This document shows, in pieces, positions 17,901 through 26,024 of a DNA stretch of 64,000 nucleotides. Source of the stretch: CAIMUS01 sp046347625 (lineage in GTDB: Bacteria; Pseudomonadota; Gammaproteobacteria; Competibacterales; Competibacteraceae); the NCBI GenBank assembly GCA_046347625.1, contig JAXMFU010000002.1, positions 806,001 through 870,000 on the forward strand, given 5' to 3'. Position numbers and translations under genes: made by a program. The notes beneath the pieces are model-generated. The model was given only the letters and a program-made list of their open reading frames with translations. It did not search any database and was not told the DNA's origin. Numbering within the stretch: position 1 is the stretch's first letter; each line of letters opens with the position of its first letter.

Positions 17901-18566
17901 AAGCGATGGCTTATTGTCGAACAGACTATTGAACCCACCCAGATCGCAGGTTTTAATCAATTCTTCGATGATTTTAATACAACTAAGACCAAAAACTATG
18001 CTATTGGTTTAGATACCTGTTTTACCGATAGTCTCTACGCCGGTGTCGAGGTTTTTCACCGTGATCTTAATATCCCTCAAAAGGATAAGCTTAATAATGT
18101 CTTCAATAAACAACAAGAAAATTTTTATTCGGCTTATCTTTACTGGACACTCGATTCAAACTGGGCAATACGGGGCGAATACTGGCTTGAAAAATTTGAT
18201 AGCGATATTAATGATCCTATCAATTCGATTAAAACTATCAGTGTACCACTGGCTGTTCGGTATTTTAACCCCTCAGGGCTTTTTGGTGAGTTAGGTGCGA
18301 TCTATGTCCGCCAAAAGGTCGACGGTGAATCACCGGAGGAATCATCCAAACTAACTGACCAAGAGAATTTTGTTTTACTCAATGCGGCAATCGGTTACCG
18401 GCTTCCGAAGCGATGGGGTATCATCAGTCTGGAAGGATGGAATTTACTCGATAAAAATTTTCGCTATCAAGATATGAGCTTCCGGACCTCGCATACAGAG
18501 ACGCCGGTGGATCCTCGTTTTATCCCGGAGCGAACAATCTTTAGCCGGATTACATTGAATTTTTAG
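14922..18566 (+). CDS. FecR-domain / TPR / outer-membrane beta-barrel protein
   Basis: This 1214-residue protein has a signal peptide (hydrophobic ACIYLCLSLIISLTAV, then HSATAG), a FecR domain (GEIVSVLGTADVLRAGRWQA ... TPLATATIRGTEFNLTVV, about residues 55-205), a long TPR array (about 245-640, e.g. ARQAFTQALRLDPTNARART and AKQLDPRDPTPYFYDAIL), and a C-terminal ~500 residues of alternating aromatic strands ending TLNF, the terminal Phe typical of outer-membrane barrels. FecR domains usually sense or scaffold in the periplasm. The start is set by GAGGTGG before the ATG. Ahead of it lie an IS and, beyond that, a sigma-54 promoter. The protease gene follows after 39 bases. It may be a receptor or exit channel for the adjacent system; that is inference. 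Confidence 0.8.
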   Translation: MPYRLAVYSSISMAAQERLQGNRVSTPARVRWNACIYLCLSLIISLTAVHSATAGEAGEIVSVLGTADVLRAGRWQAVSVGDALAAGEVVRTGTGSRLAIQLVNGSQLKLNANSRLELKQITPRPEGFVPTTTRLLQNILRIFSGEIWIRSVGEPLQIQTPLATATIRGTEFNLTVVPDDSARLAVLNGVVEFSNPQGSVMVEKNEQATAKPGEAPRKTVLINPLDAVQWSLYYPGIVSYRDYPLITLAPSQQSAQFAIAAQRVTAFPKDVNALIELGELSFDLGKQAQARQAFTQALRLDPTNARARTGLGWVYLADGELNAALKEFQQPQPPSLMTLVGMANALYRLNRLDESNRTLLEAERRFPTSPIPWTQAALNALIQGDVPEARQALDRALKLDPKYAPAYALRSNIALVQNQRAHALEAARQAVAVNPDSPSAWLSLSLVQQAEFQLDDALQSARKAVELDPDNPQALIQESRLLFGQGRIEKAFKRAEQARRKGPQDALVNSTWGFLQLARFNTDKAMAAFKQAIAQNPTLGEPHLGLGITLFRQNKTRKAVEEMEKATLLEPQVSLYQSYLGKAYYEIKQDQLAQKHLNLAKQLDPRDPTPYFYDAILKESINRPVEALQNVQKSIELNGDRAVYRSRLLLDEDLATRDTSMARIYSDLGFDQIAQTEAAKSLSLDPANYSAHQFLSQVYAGRPRYEIARVSERLQSQLLQPINTTPIQPSLAVTNLGIINGTGPFTAALNEYTSLFVRDRPQVLASGVVGNQHTLADEVVLYGNQGRWSYSLGQFYYQNDGFRQNNDQQHGIYNLFTQVAVTPEINLQAEYWHRKTDQGDLSQYFFGGFSDETRFKLNQDTARLGAHFAPSPQSDFIVSLSGSNRETQGSEAQGYQGEAQYIFQNVHYNLTTGIGEYNINREFQNNSWIEQNNAYIYANLFIPKNLIWTIGLSYDRYNDNKGILDFDQFNPKLGLQWDITDNLRLRLATFKTLKRWLIVEQTIEPTQIAGFNQFFDDFNTTKTKNYAIGLDTCFTDSLYAGVEVFHRDLNIPQKDKLNNVFNKQQENFYSAYLYWTLDSNWAIRGEYWLEKFDSDINDPINSIKTISVPLAVRYFNPSGLFGELGAIYVRQKVDGESPEESSKLTDQENFVLLNAAIGYRLPKRWGIISLEGWNLLDKNFRYQDMSFRTSHTETPVDPRFIPERTIFSRITLNF

Positions 18567-18605
18567 AATCAAACCAACTGCCGAGAAATCCTGGATATTA
18601 AAACT

Positions 18606-20645
18606 ATGCCGCCATCCGACAACCCGACCCAAGCTATTTCCAGTATCGATATTGCCGAGATTCCCGGGCTTAAAGCTCTCTGGGCGGAAACCCTTGGCGA
18701 TCCTCGTATTTGTATTGCCGTTCTCGATGGCTCGGTCGATCAATCGCATCCCAGTCTGGCCGGCGCAAACCTTACCAGGATAGAGACCCTCGTGTCGCAT
18801 GTTTCTCCCAGGGGACCGGCGCTACAACATGGCACCCATGTCGCCAGTATAATTTTCGGTCAGCACGACGGCCCCATCAAGGGTATCGCACCCCGCTGTC
18901 GTGGCCTGATCTTGCCTGTCTTCAGCAATCGTCAAGATGATGACTCACTTATCCCCGGTTCCCAGCTCGATCTGGCCAGAGCCCTCCACCAGGCTGTGCA
19001 GGAAGGTGCCCAGATTATCAATATCAGCGGGGGTGAATTCGCTCCCTCCGGTAGGGCGCACCCTTTCCTTGCGAACGCGGTTCAGTATTGTATCGGTCGT
19101 GGCGTTCTTATCGTTGCCGCCGCCGGCAACGAGGGCTGTGATTGCCTTCATATTCCCGGCGCATTACCCGGGGTATTGGCGGTAGGGGCAATGAATTCAC
19201 AAGGCTTGCCTCTTGGTTTCAGCAACTGGGGAGAGAAATACCAGACTCAGGGCATCCTGGCACCTGGCGAAAATATTCCGGGTGCAAGCCCCGGTGGTAG
19301 CATCACTGCAAGCAGTGGCACCAGCTATGCAACTCCTATTGTCTCTGGCATAGTAGCGCTCTTATCAAGCTTGCAACTTAAGAACGGACAGAAACCCGAC
19401 CCTGATGCCGTGCATAAAGCCATCCTCGATAGTGCGCTCGGCTGCGAGGATCGATCCGCCTCGGATTGCCGACGCCTGCTGGCCGGGCGTCTCAATATCA
19501 GTGGGGCAATGTCTCGACTAACTCACAGAGAAGATCATAATATGTCTAACTCGATTGAAACCCAACCAATTTCCTCGACAATGGTGCAATCACACATGCC
19601 TGGAAATCTCAACCATAAGCCGTCTTTCGCGCAGACACCCGCTTCTCCTGGGCAAGTGGCGCCACCATCCAGCGGCGACTCCGGTATGTGCCGGAGTGTT
19701 TTGCAAGCAACGCCTAAAGTTACGCCAAAGGTGCGCGCCAGTGAGGGTCCAGAATGCCAATGTAGAGGGGAGTATAATGGTGTAGAAACCCCTTCTAGTG
19801 AGGGTCCTTATGATAATAACGCCACGGCCCAGTTAGTCTTCGCACTGGGAAAGCTATGGTATGACTTCGGCACCGAAGCGCGGCGGGATTCTATCCAGCA
19901 GTATATGAAGCCGCCATCCAATAATCCCTATGATCCCGAGCACTTGTTAGGTTATCTCGAGGATAATCCCTGGGATGCGGCGGCAATTTACTGGACACTG
20001 AACCTGGATGCAACATCCATCTATGCCCTTCAACCTCAAGGACCTTTTGCAAGCGATATCTACAAATTGCTGCGTAATTTTTTAGAGGCACAAATTAAAG
20101 CTGAAGGGACTGGAGATACAATTGAGCGAGTATCGATCCCAGGCTATATTGTCGGCAATGTAATGCTATTTAATGGCCAAGTTGTTCCGGTCATTCAACC
20201 AAGCCAGCGGGGGATGGCCGCCTGGAATACCCAGGAGTTGATTGCAGCGCTCATCGCAGAAGTTTTTCGTAATCAGCCGCCTTCGGATACGACTAAAGAA
20301 GGCTTTAGTAAAATTTTTAAAGTTTTTCTCAACCGTATCTATGAAGAACTTCGCAATTTAGGTATCACACCACAAGAGCGAGCAGTCAACTATGCCGCAA
20401 CCAACGCGCTTAAAGCTGCAGAAATTTTCAAGGATGTCTATGAACTGCAATTGGAACTCGATACTATCGAAGTGGAGCGTAGCCCGATCTGTCGTCCCGA
20501 GTCGGATTGCTGGGACATTAGATTGATATTTTACAATCCTGAAAAGGTTTTTCAACAAGCCAGGAGAGTGTACCTGTTCACTATCGATGTGAGCGATGTC
20601 GCTCCCGTAGTGATTCGCAAGGTGCGTTCCTGGTCCATACGGTAG
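18606..20645 (+). CDS. PatA/PatG-type (cyanobactin-type) subtilisin maturation protease
   Basis: Residues ~20-300 form an S8 subtilase: Asp41 (AVLDGSVDQSHPSL), His75 (QHGTHVASIIFG) and Ser240 (SSGTSYATPIVSG), with AAAGNEG for the oxyanion hole. A variable linker (~310-395) precedes a second conserved part: QLVFALGKLWYDFGTEARRD, NPWDAAAIYWTLNLDATSIY, IERVSIPGYIVGNVMLFNGQ, LRNLGITPQERAVNYAATNA, and a C-terminus IEVERSPICRPESDCWDIRL ... FTIDVSDVAPVVIRKVRSWS. This two-part layout is that of the PatA/PatG family, which cuts and in some cases cyclises cyanobactin precursors. No signal peptide. Neighbours fit peptide maturation: a Cys-rich 72-residue peptide gene 65 bases downstream and an outer-membrane protein upstream. 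No YcaO, LanM or radical-SAM gene is visible. Confidence 0.88.
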   Translation: MPPSDNPTQAISSIDIAEIPGLKALWAETLGDPRICIAVLDGSVDQSHPSLAGANLTRIETLVSHVSPRGPALQHGTHVASIIFGQHDGPIKGIAPRCRGLILPVFSNRQDDDSLIPGSQLDLARALHQAVQEGAQIINISGGEFAPSGRAHPFLANAVQYCIGRGVLIVAAAGNEGCDCLHIPGALPGVLAVGAMNSQGLPLGFSNWGEKYQTQGILAPGENIPGASPGGSITASSGTSYATPIVSGIVALLSSLQLKNGQKPDPDAVHKAILDSALGCEDRSASDCRRLLAGRLNISGAMSRLTHREDHNMSNSIETQPISSTMVQSHMPGNLNHKPSFAQTPASPGQVAPPSSGDSGMCRSVLQATPKVTPKVRASEGPECQCRGEYNGVETPSSEGPYDNNATAQLVFALGKLWYDFGTEARRDSIQQYMKPPSNNPYDPEHLLGYLEDNPWDAAAIYWTLNLDATSIYALQPQGPFASDIYKLLRNFLEAQIKAEGTGDTIERVSIPGYIVGNVMLFNGQVVPVIQPSQRGMAAWNTQELIAALIAEVFRNQPPSDTTKEGFSKIFKVFLNRIYEELRNLGITPQERAVNYAATNALKAAEIFKDVYELQLELDTIEVERSPICRPESDCWDIRLIFYNPEKVFQQARRVYLFTIDVSDVAPVVIRKVRSWSIR

Positions 20646-20659
20646 GATATCCATCCTAC
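20642..20659 (+). promoter_or_regulatory. Hairpin between the protease and small-peptide genes
   Basis: GTAGGATATCCATCCTAC forms a 7-bp stem with a 4-base loop overlapping the protease stop. A weaker ACAGG...CCTGT stem follows at 20666-20685. No T-run follows, so partial termination, RNA processing or 3' protection is more likely than full termination. Such hairpins can raise peptide over enzyme output. Confidence 0.35.
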
Positions 20660-20710
20660 TAATTGACAGGGTCTATCGATCCTGTATTCTTCAAGTGAGA
20701 GGAGATAGCC

Positions 20711-20929
20711 ATGAGTTATTTACCCAATCTATCTGCAGGTGTTATCCGTGATATCACAGCAGTAAGAGATAGCCAGCATATCGCAACAAATGGGTTATTA
20801 CCAAGCGGTTGGAAATGCCCTAATATCTGTGTGAAGAAGTATGATAAGTGTTGGTGTGATGGAAATCATAATTGTTATTGTACCAGGGATGGGGAGCCGC
20901 CTGTGTTTTGTGCGCCCTGCAAAAAATAA
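20711..20929 (+). CDS. Small Cys-rich peptide, candidate protease substrate (RiPP-like precursor)
   Basis: A strong ribosome site (GAGAGGAGAT) precedes an ATG encoding 72 residues. Residues 1-34 have no Cys and include LSAGVIRDITAVRD; residues 35-72 hold eight Cys at 36, 40, 47, 49, 55, 57, 67 and 70 (spacings CxxxC, CxC, CxC, CxxC) and end APCKK. There is no signal peptide. A Cys-free leader-like half and a Cys-rich core, directly behind a PatA/PatG-type protease, suggest a peptide substrate. A metal-binding (zinc-ribbon or ferredoxin-like) small protein is the main alternative. I recognise no family. Confidence 0.65.
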   Translation: MSYLPNLSAGVIRDITAVRDSQHIATNGLLPSGWKCPNICVKKYDKCWCDGNHNCYCTRDGEPPVFCAPCKK

Positions 20930-21032
20930 CAGAACTATCATCAGCATCACTATAGCCCATAGCCCCGATGGAGCGCAGCGAAATTCAGGTCATAACGGTT
21001 CCAGATCGCCGGATCCTGGATTCTGTTGCGCT

Positions 21033-21145
21033 CCATTCAGGCTATTTTTTCCTTTGGGTATCTCCAATGCACCCAGACTCAGGCCGCGGCGCTCGTCTAT
21101 GTGACGGCCATTCAGGCTATTTTTCCTTTGGGTATCTCCAATGCA
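21033..21145. repeat. Direct repeat pair (about 38 bp) in a non-coding stretch
   Basis: CCATTCAGGCTATTTTTTCC... at 21033-21071 recurs at 21108-21145 with one T fewer, ending in both cases GGGTATCTCCAATGCA. Upstream (20965-21035) is an imperfect palindrome of the 'gatggagcgcagc ... gcgctccattc' type. The whole gap 20930-21248 has no gene; it looks like accumulated repeats. Confidence 0.7.
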
Positions 21146-21248
21146 ATGGCCATAGCACCCTCTAAGGACCAGGTTTGCTGCTATTGATGGACACTGTATT
21201 AAAAATTTTGCATTCAGGACGCGAATCTACCATGGCCGAGGATGCCCC

Positions 21249-23396
21249 TTGTCAACCACCATAGAGCAAAAGGACATGGCTGCAAACCCCCGGTCCATAG
21301 TGATGGGTTTGCTCATCGCCATTGTCTCGTTAGGATTGACTTTTGCTCTCGTTCATCAATCTTTCTTCGCCCTGCTCGATCTCAAGAGCTTGGACCTCTT
21401 CTTTATCCTGCGAGGTCCCTTAGCTGAACCGGCAAATATAGTTATTGTCGCTATCGACGAGCCTTCCTTTGCGGACTTGGGGCGGCAGTGGCCCTGGCCG
21501 CGCAGTCTGCACGGACAATTGATCCGGCAACTCGATAAAGCCGGTGCCAAGGTCATTGCTTTCGATATTCTGTTCGCGGAACCTTCGCAGCCGGATGAAG
21601 ATCATGCCCTGGCGCAGGCGCTGCGAGAGGCCGGCAATGGGGTACTGGTCAGCGAATCGACCGTGATCGATGATCCCGCCTTCCGCCAAACGATTCTGGC
21701 CGAGCCCATTCCCGAACTTCGGGAAGCCGCCGCCGTGGGCATTTCGAGTCTTGCGGTAGACTTCGACGGCACGGTGCGGCGGGTCCGCTTTCCGTCTCCC
21801 GCTGCACCCGACTTTATCACCCAGATTGTCGGCCTGTATCGGGGCGAGCAAACGCCGGTCCTATTCATGCCGGAAGGAGGGCAGAGCGGGAATGGTTGGA
21901 ATCTTGCCCACGAGGTATTGATCAATTATCTGGGACCGGCGAGAACGATAAAAACGGTCTCGTATTACCAGGCGCTCGATTACGAGCATCTGCTGCCGCC
22001 GGGGATTTTTGCCGGCAGAATTGTTTTAGTCGGCCGCTCGCTGGAAGCCACGCCGGAACCGCAGCGGTTGTCCAGTGATAATTTCCTGACGCCGTTTTCT
22101 TTGGGGATGGCGGGGCCGATTTCAGGCGTGGAAATTCAGGCCACGCTGATTGACAATCTTTTGCAGGATTCCTTTATCCGGGTGTCGGGTAAAGCGTTAC
22201 AGTCTGGCTTGCTATCGGTATTCCTGTTGGCATCGAGTTTGCTTGTCATCAGGCTTAAACCGATGAGCGCTTTACTGGCGACACTCTTTTTGGCAGGTTT
22301 ATGGTTTGCATTAACTTACCTGGCATTTATAAAAATGAATCTATGGCTTCCTGTGGTTTCCGGGGTTATGGGAATTGGGCTGGTCTATATCGGGTATCTG
22401 CTGTTACACGCTCTGGCCGCCGAGCGCGAGCGTCGGCAGTTGCTCGAACAAGCTAATCGCGACCTTGAGATTAAAATCACCGAGCGCACCCAAGAGCTTT
22501 CCATCGCCCATCAGGAACTCGGCCAACGCCATCGGCAATTGGAAAACGCCTATCAGGAACTCACCCGGGCGCAGCAGCAATTGGTGCATTCCGAAAAAAT
22601 GGCCTCGCTCGGCCTGCTGGTGGCCGGCGTGGCGCATGAATTGAACAATCCGATCAGCTTCGTCCATGGCAATCTGGAATTCATCGGTGAATACACCGAC
22701 CGTCTGGCCACGGTCATCGACGCCTATAGCGGCGCAGGCCGGGACGATCCTCCCAGCCGTCGGGCCGGCGACCGGCAGAAGGAAAAAGCCAGGGTCGGCA
22801 ACACGCTCAAGACCTTGCGGGAACTGATCGCCAGTTGCCGCGAGGGCACGGAACGGGTAAAAAAGATCGTTCTCGACCTGCGGACCTTTTCCCGCGCCGA
22901 CGATACCGGCCCGGTGCTGGCCGAGCTGCACGAAGGGCTCGAATCCACCCTGAATCTACTCGTGAAAGAATACCGGGATCGTATTACCGTCCATCGTGAC
23001 TATGCTAAGCTGCCGGCGATGGAATGCTACTCCGGCCAAATCAACCAGGTCTTTATGAATCTCTTGCTGAATGCTGCCCAGGCCATCCCTGAGAAGGGCG
23101 ATGTCTGGATCCAGACCGCGCTGGAGGACGATCGGGTGATCATTACGATCCGGGACAACGGCAACGGCATTCCGGAATCGAATCTGCATCGCATCTTCGA
23201 TCCCTTTTTCACCACCAAGCCGGTCGGTACCGGCACGGGACTCGGGCTCAGCATTACCTACAGTATCATCGACAAACACGGTGGTACTATCCGGGTCAAG
23301 AGCCAGGTCAATGTCGGCACGGAGTTTACCGTCGAACTGCCATTGCGCTTGCATCGGAAAGAGTATGAAACGCTACGGGTTGCTGCTAGTCGATGA
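21249..23396 (+). CDS. CHASE2-domain sensor histidine kinase
   Basis: The 715-residue protein has one N-terminal membrane helix (SIVMGLLIAIVSLGLTFALV), a periplasmic CHASE2 sensor (about 35-315, with IVIVAIDEPSFADLGRQWPW), three further helices (about 318-400), a coiled coil, the phospho-acceptor box LLVAGVAHELNNPISFVHGN, and HATPase boxes NLLLNAAQAI, IRDNGNGIP and GTGTGLGLSI. CHASE2 senses extracytoplasmic signals of unknown nature. A TTG start at 21249 behind GAGGA is preferred; an ATG at 21276 is the alternative. The gene overlaps the response-regulator gene by 32 bases, so the two form a two-component pair. Confidence 0.9.
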   Translation: MSTTIEQKDMAANPRSIVMGLLIAIVSLGLTFALVHQSFFALLDLKSLDLFFILRGPLAEPANIVIVAIDEPSFADLGRQWPWPRSLHGQLIRQLDKAGAKVIAFDILFAEPSQPDEDHALAQALREAGNGVLVSESTVIDDPAFRQTILAEPIPELREAAAVGISSLAVDFDGTVRRVRFPSPAAPDFITQIVGLYRGEQTPVLFMPEGGQSGNGWNLAHEVLINYLGPARTIKTVSYYQALDYEHLLPPGIFAGRIVLVGRSLEATPEPQRLSSDNFLTPFSLGMAGPISGVEIQATLIDNLLQDSFIRVSGKALQSGLLSVFLLASSLLVIRLKPMSALLATLFLAGLWFALTYLAFIKMNLWLPVVSGVMGIGLVYIGYLLLHALAAERERRQLLEQANRDLEIKITERTQELSIAHQELGQRHRQLENAYQELTRAQQQLVHSEKMASLGLLVAGVAHELNNPISFVHGNLEFIGEYTDRLATVIDAYSGAGRDDPPSRRAGDRQKEKARVGNTLKTLRELIASCREGTERVKKIVLDLRTFSRADDTGPVLAELHEGLESTLNLLVKEYRDRITVHRDYAKLPAMECYSGQINQVFMNLLLNAAQAIPEKGDVWIQTALEDDRVIITIRDNGNGIPESNLHRIFDPFFTTKPVGTGTGLGLSITYSIIDKHGGTIRVKSQVNVGTEFTVELPLRLHRKEYETLRVAASR

Positions 23397-24780
23397 CGAG
23401 AAAGAAATTCTACGGACCCTGACCCTCACCTTCGAGGAGGATTACGACGTCTTTACGGCCACCAGCGGCGCGGAGGCGCTGGGAATTCTGGAAAAGCAGG
23501 ATATCGCGCTCCTTCTGGCCGATCAGCGAATGCCGGGGATGACCGGCGTGGAACTGCTGGAGCGCTCGTTGCATCTTAAGCCGCAGGCCATCCGCATTAT
23601 CCTGACCGGCTATACCGACACCACCGCCCTGATCCAGGCCATCAACCAGGGCCGTATCTATCAATACATCACCAAACCCTGGGACCGGCAGGATCTCAGG
23701 ATCATCGTCAAGCGGGCGCTGGACAGCTATGAACTGACGCTGGAAAACCAGCGGCTGCTCGAGGCATTGCAAGCCGCCAACGAGCGTCTCAAGGACGAAA
23801 ATACCGTGCTTAAAAAGGAACTCGACCACGAGGCACTCTGCACCGCCGCTATCCTCGGCAAAAGTCCGATCATGCAACGGGTCTTCGACCTGGTCGGGAA
23901 GATTATCGCCACGCCGGTTACCGTCCTGCTGACCGGCGAAACCGGCACCGGCAAAACGCTGCTTGCCCGCTACATACATGAGCAGGGACCTCGCAAGGCC
24001 AAGCTGTTTATCGAACAGAACTGCGGCGCCCTGCCGGAGAATCTGCTGGAGAGCGAATTGTTCGGCCACAAACGGGGGGCTTTCACCGGCGCCTTAAGCG
24101 ATCAGAAAGGGCTGTTCGAGATGGCCGACGGTGGCACACTGTTCCTGGATGAAATCAGCGAAATGAGCCTGACCATGCAGGTCAAGCTGCTGCAAGTCCT
24201 TCAGGAAGGCCGTTTTCGTCGGGTGGGCGACAGCACTTACCGCCAGGTCGATGTGCGCATTATCGCGGCAACCAACCGGGATCTGGAAGCCGAGGTCCAG
24301 CAGGGCCGGTTCCGGACGGATCTGTATTACCGGATCAATGTCTTTCCGATCACGATGCCCCCCCTGCGGGACCGGCTCGAGGATATCCCCCTGCTGGCGG
24401 AACACTGCTTTAACAAGCATCGTCAGCGGCTCAACAGTCAGGTTACCGGCTTCAGCGAGGCGGCTTTGCAGGGTCTATGCCGCTATACCTACCCCGGCAA
24501 TGTGCGGGAACTGGAAAACCTGATCGAGCGGGCTATGCTGCTAAGTGCCGGCCCGGTGATCGAAGTCGATGACTGGCTGCCGCCCATGGCACGCCTCGAT
24601 CCGGTGGAATATTCCAGACTCGAACAATTCGAGCGGGAAGAAATTCTGCGACTGCTCAAACTCCATCAGGGCAATCTCAACGTGGTGGCCAAAAATCTGG
24701 GGATCAGCCGCACCACCTTATGGCGACGGATGAAGGATTACCACATTCAAGTGGACAAGGACAATGATATTGCAGAATGA
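23365..24780 (+). CDS. NtrC-family sigma-54-dependent response regulator
   Basis: The 471-residue protein has a receiver domain (VDDEKE, phospho-acceptor Asp53 in LLADQRMPG, Lys in ITKPWD), a coiled linker, an AAA+ sigma-54 activator domain (Walker A GETGTGKT, GAFTGA loop in HKRGAFTGALSDQKG, LFLDEISEM) and a C-terminal Fis-type helix-turn-helix (NLNVVAKNLGISRTTLWRRM). The ATG at 23365 lies inside the kinase gene; earlier in-frame starts would add unrelated residues. Phosphorylation by the kinase should allow it to open sigma-54 promoters. Two such promoters are visible, at 13522 and 24915. Confidence 0.93.
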   Translation: MKRYGLLLVDDEKEILRTLTLTFEEDYDVFTATSGAEALGILEKQDIALLLADQRMPGMTGVELLERSLHLKPQAIRIILTGYTDTTALIQAINQGRIYQYITKPWDRQDLRIIVKRALDSYELTLENQRLLEALQAANERLKDENTVLKKELDHEALCTAAILGKSPIMQRVFDLVGKIIATPVTVLLTGETGTGKTLLARYIHEQGPRKAKLFIEQNCGALPENLLESELFGHKRGAFTGALSDQKGLFEMADGGTLFLDEISEMSLTMQVKLLQVLQEGRFRRVGDSTYRQVDVRIIAATNRDLEAEVQQGRFRTDLYYRINVFPITMPPLRDRLEDIPLLAEHCFNKHRQRLNSQVTGFSEAALQGLCRYTYPGNVRELENLIERAMLLSAGPVIEVDDWLPPMARLDPVEYSRLEQFEREEILRLLKLHQGNLNVVAKNLGISRTTLWRRMKDYHIQVDKDNDIAE

Positions 24781-24914
24781 AAGCCGCTGAAACTGCCTTT
24801 GTTTCAAATTTGCAATTTTGTATTTCTTCCTTCCATACCTATCGGCTCCCTTCACCGGCAGCCATAGCCGGTTCAATGAGCGTTCGACAGGAAGCCATGC
24901 TTTTTAAAAAGCAA

Positions 24915-24930
24915 TGGCATATTAGTTGCA
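24915..24930 (+). promoter_or_regulatory. Sigma-54 promoter for the cyclase gene
   Basis: TGGCATATTAGTTGCA matches the -24/-12 consensus with exact spacing, 72 bases before the cyclase ATG and 134 bases after the sigma-54 regulator gene. A CTTTTTAAAAAG palindrome just upstream (24900-24911) could contribute to binding. Nothing else is seen in 24781-25002. Confidence 0.8.
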
Positions 24931-25002
24931 TCAACCTGGGCACATGAGTTTTACTTCGTTTAACCAAGCGTTATCGAGCCCCTGGGATCCAAGGAGAATC
25001 GA

Positions 25003-25743
25003 ATGCAACTCATACGATCTCTGCTTACCTGGCTGTATTTAGCAATACTCAGGCACACTCAGCGTAATGGGCAGGGTAAAGAGCAAAAGGTTACTATCTT
25101 ATTCAGCGATCTCCAGGATTATTCAATCGCCTGTGAATACCTGCCTCCGCTCAAAGTAATGAGCATAATCAATCAATACGTAACAGTAATGAATAAATTG
25201 GTCAATCAATATCACGGTCATGTGATCGAATTCATGGGTGATGGTATTCTGGCCGTGTTTGGTGCTCCGCATTATCGGACCGACCACGCCGAGCAAGCAT
25301 TGCGCTGTGCCATTGCCATGCAATACCAACTTCAACAATTGAATCAAGAATGGCGCCGGATTGGGTTAACGCAATACTGGCGGGGACGCTGTGAAGAATC
25401 GATGCGCGCCCGGATCGGCATTCACTGTGGCACCGTCGTTATCGGTCATCTTGGCAACTCGGCGCGCAGAAAATATGCCGTGGTCGGCAATGTGGTGAAT
25501 GTGGCGGCTCGTCTGGAAGCGCTGAACAAGGAATTGAGAACCGATATCCTGCTGAGCGCGGAGACTTGCGGGCAGCTTCCCGAGCCGATGGCCAGGGAAC
25601 TTACCGACCTGGGTGAATTCAAAGTAAAAGGCCGGGAGATACCGATCCGCGTATACACCGGCCCGAAGGCCATTCCGACCCAGCGCCCGGCGGATTATGA
25701 ACAGATACCATTGCGCTATGCCGGCCTCGAAGCCAGTGTATAA
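25003..25743 (+). CDS. Class III adenylate/guanylate cyclase
   Basis: Almost the whole 246-residue protein is the catalytic domain: metal ligands Asp36 (VTILFSDLQDYS) and Asp80 (EFMGDGILAVFG), the dimer-interface stretch RARIGIHCGTVVIGHLGNSA, and KYAVVGNVVNVAARLEALNK. In the last motif the residue that is usually Asp in adenylate cyclases (VIGDxVN) is Asn, so the nucleotide preference cannot be read with confidence. There is only a short N-terminal helix (LLTWLYLAIL) that may touch the membrane, and no sensor domain; control is probably transcriptional through the sigma-54 promoter just upstream. Confidence 0.9.
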   Translation: MQLIRSLLTWLYLAILRHTQRNGQGKEQKVTILFSDLQDYSIACEYLPPLKVMSIINQYVTVMNKLVNQYHGHVIEFMGDGILAVFGAPHYRTDHAEQALRCAIAMQYQLQQLNQEWRRIGLTQYWRGRCEESMRARIGIHCGTVVIGHLGNSARRKYAVVGNVVNVAARLEALNKELRTDILLSAETCGQLPEPMARELTDLGEFKVKGREIPIRVYTGPKAIPTQRPADYEQIPLRYAGLEASV

Positions 25744-25936
25744 TTACCGATCGCATCGACTTTTTACTATCAATTCTCCATAGATTCCAGCGCTCTCAAG
25801 GGTGCGCCGGGCGCACCCGACAAATGCTACAAAAATTGCGCTCGCCGGAAGCAAGTTCTTGAAGTTGTGTGGACGTGGTCTCCACTTACCCCTTACCAGC
25901 TATCAGTTTGCTTCCAAACTTAAGATTACCGGCCAT

Positions 25937-26024
25937 AGGGCGCATGAGCGGAGCAGAGCGGAGCGTAATGCGCCGTTATGCGGCTGTCCCTCATACGGCG
26001 CAATACGCTCCGCTATCGTGCCCT
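25937..26024. repeat. Inverted-repeat element (same family as 2142-2218)
   Basis: AGGGCGCATGAGCGGAGC at the left and GCTCCGCTATCGTGCCCT at the right frame a core with a second GCGGAGCGTAATGCGCC / GGCGCAATACGCTCCGC pair, related to the repeat at 2142-2218. A short GGGTGCGCCGGGCGCACCC palindrome lies at 25799-25817. The gap 25744-26150 holds only these repeats and presumably the promoter of the hydrolase operon, which I could not pick out. Confidence 0.65.

Noticed and set aside
21180..21230. TGGACACTG ... TTTTGCA as a third sigma-54 promoter before the kinase
   Set aside because: Spacing between the GG and GC elements is far too long.
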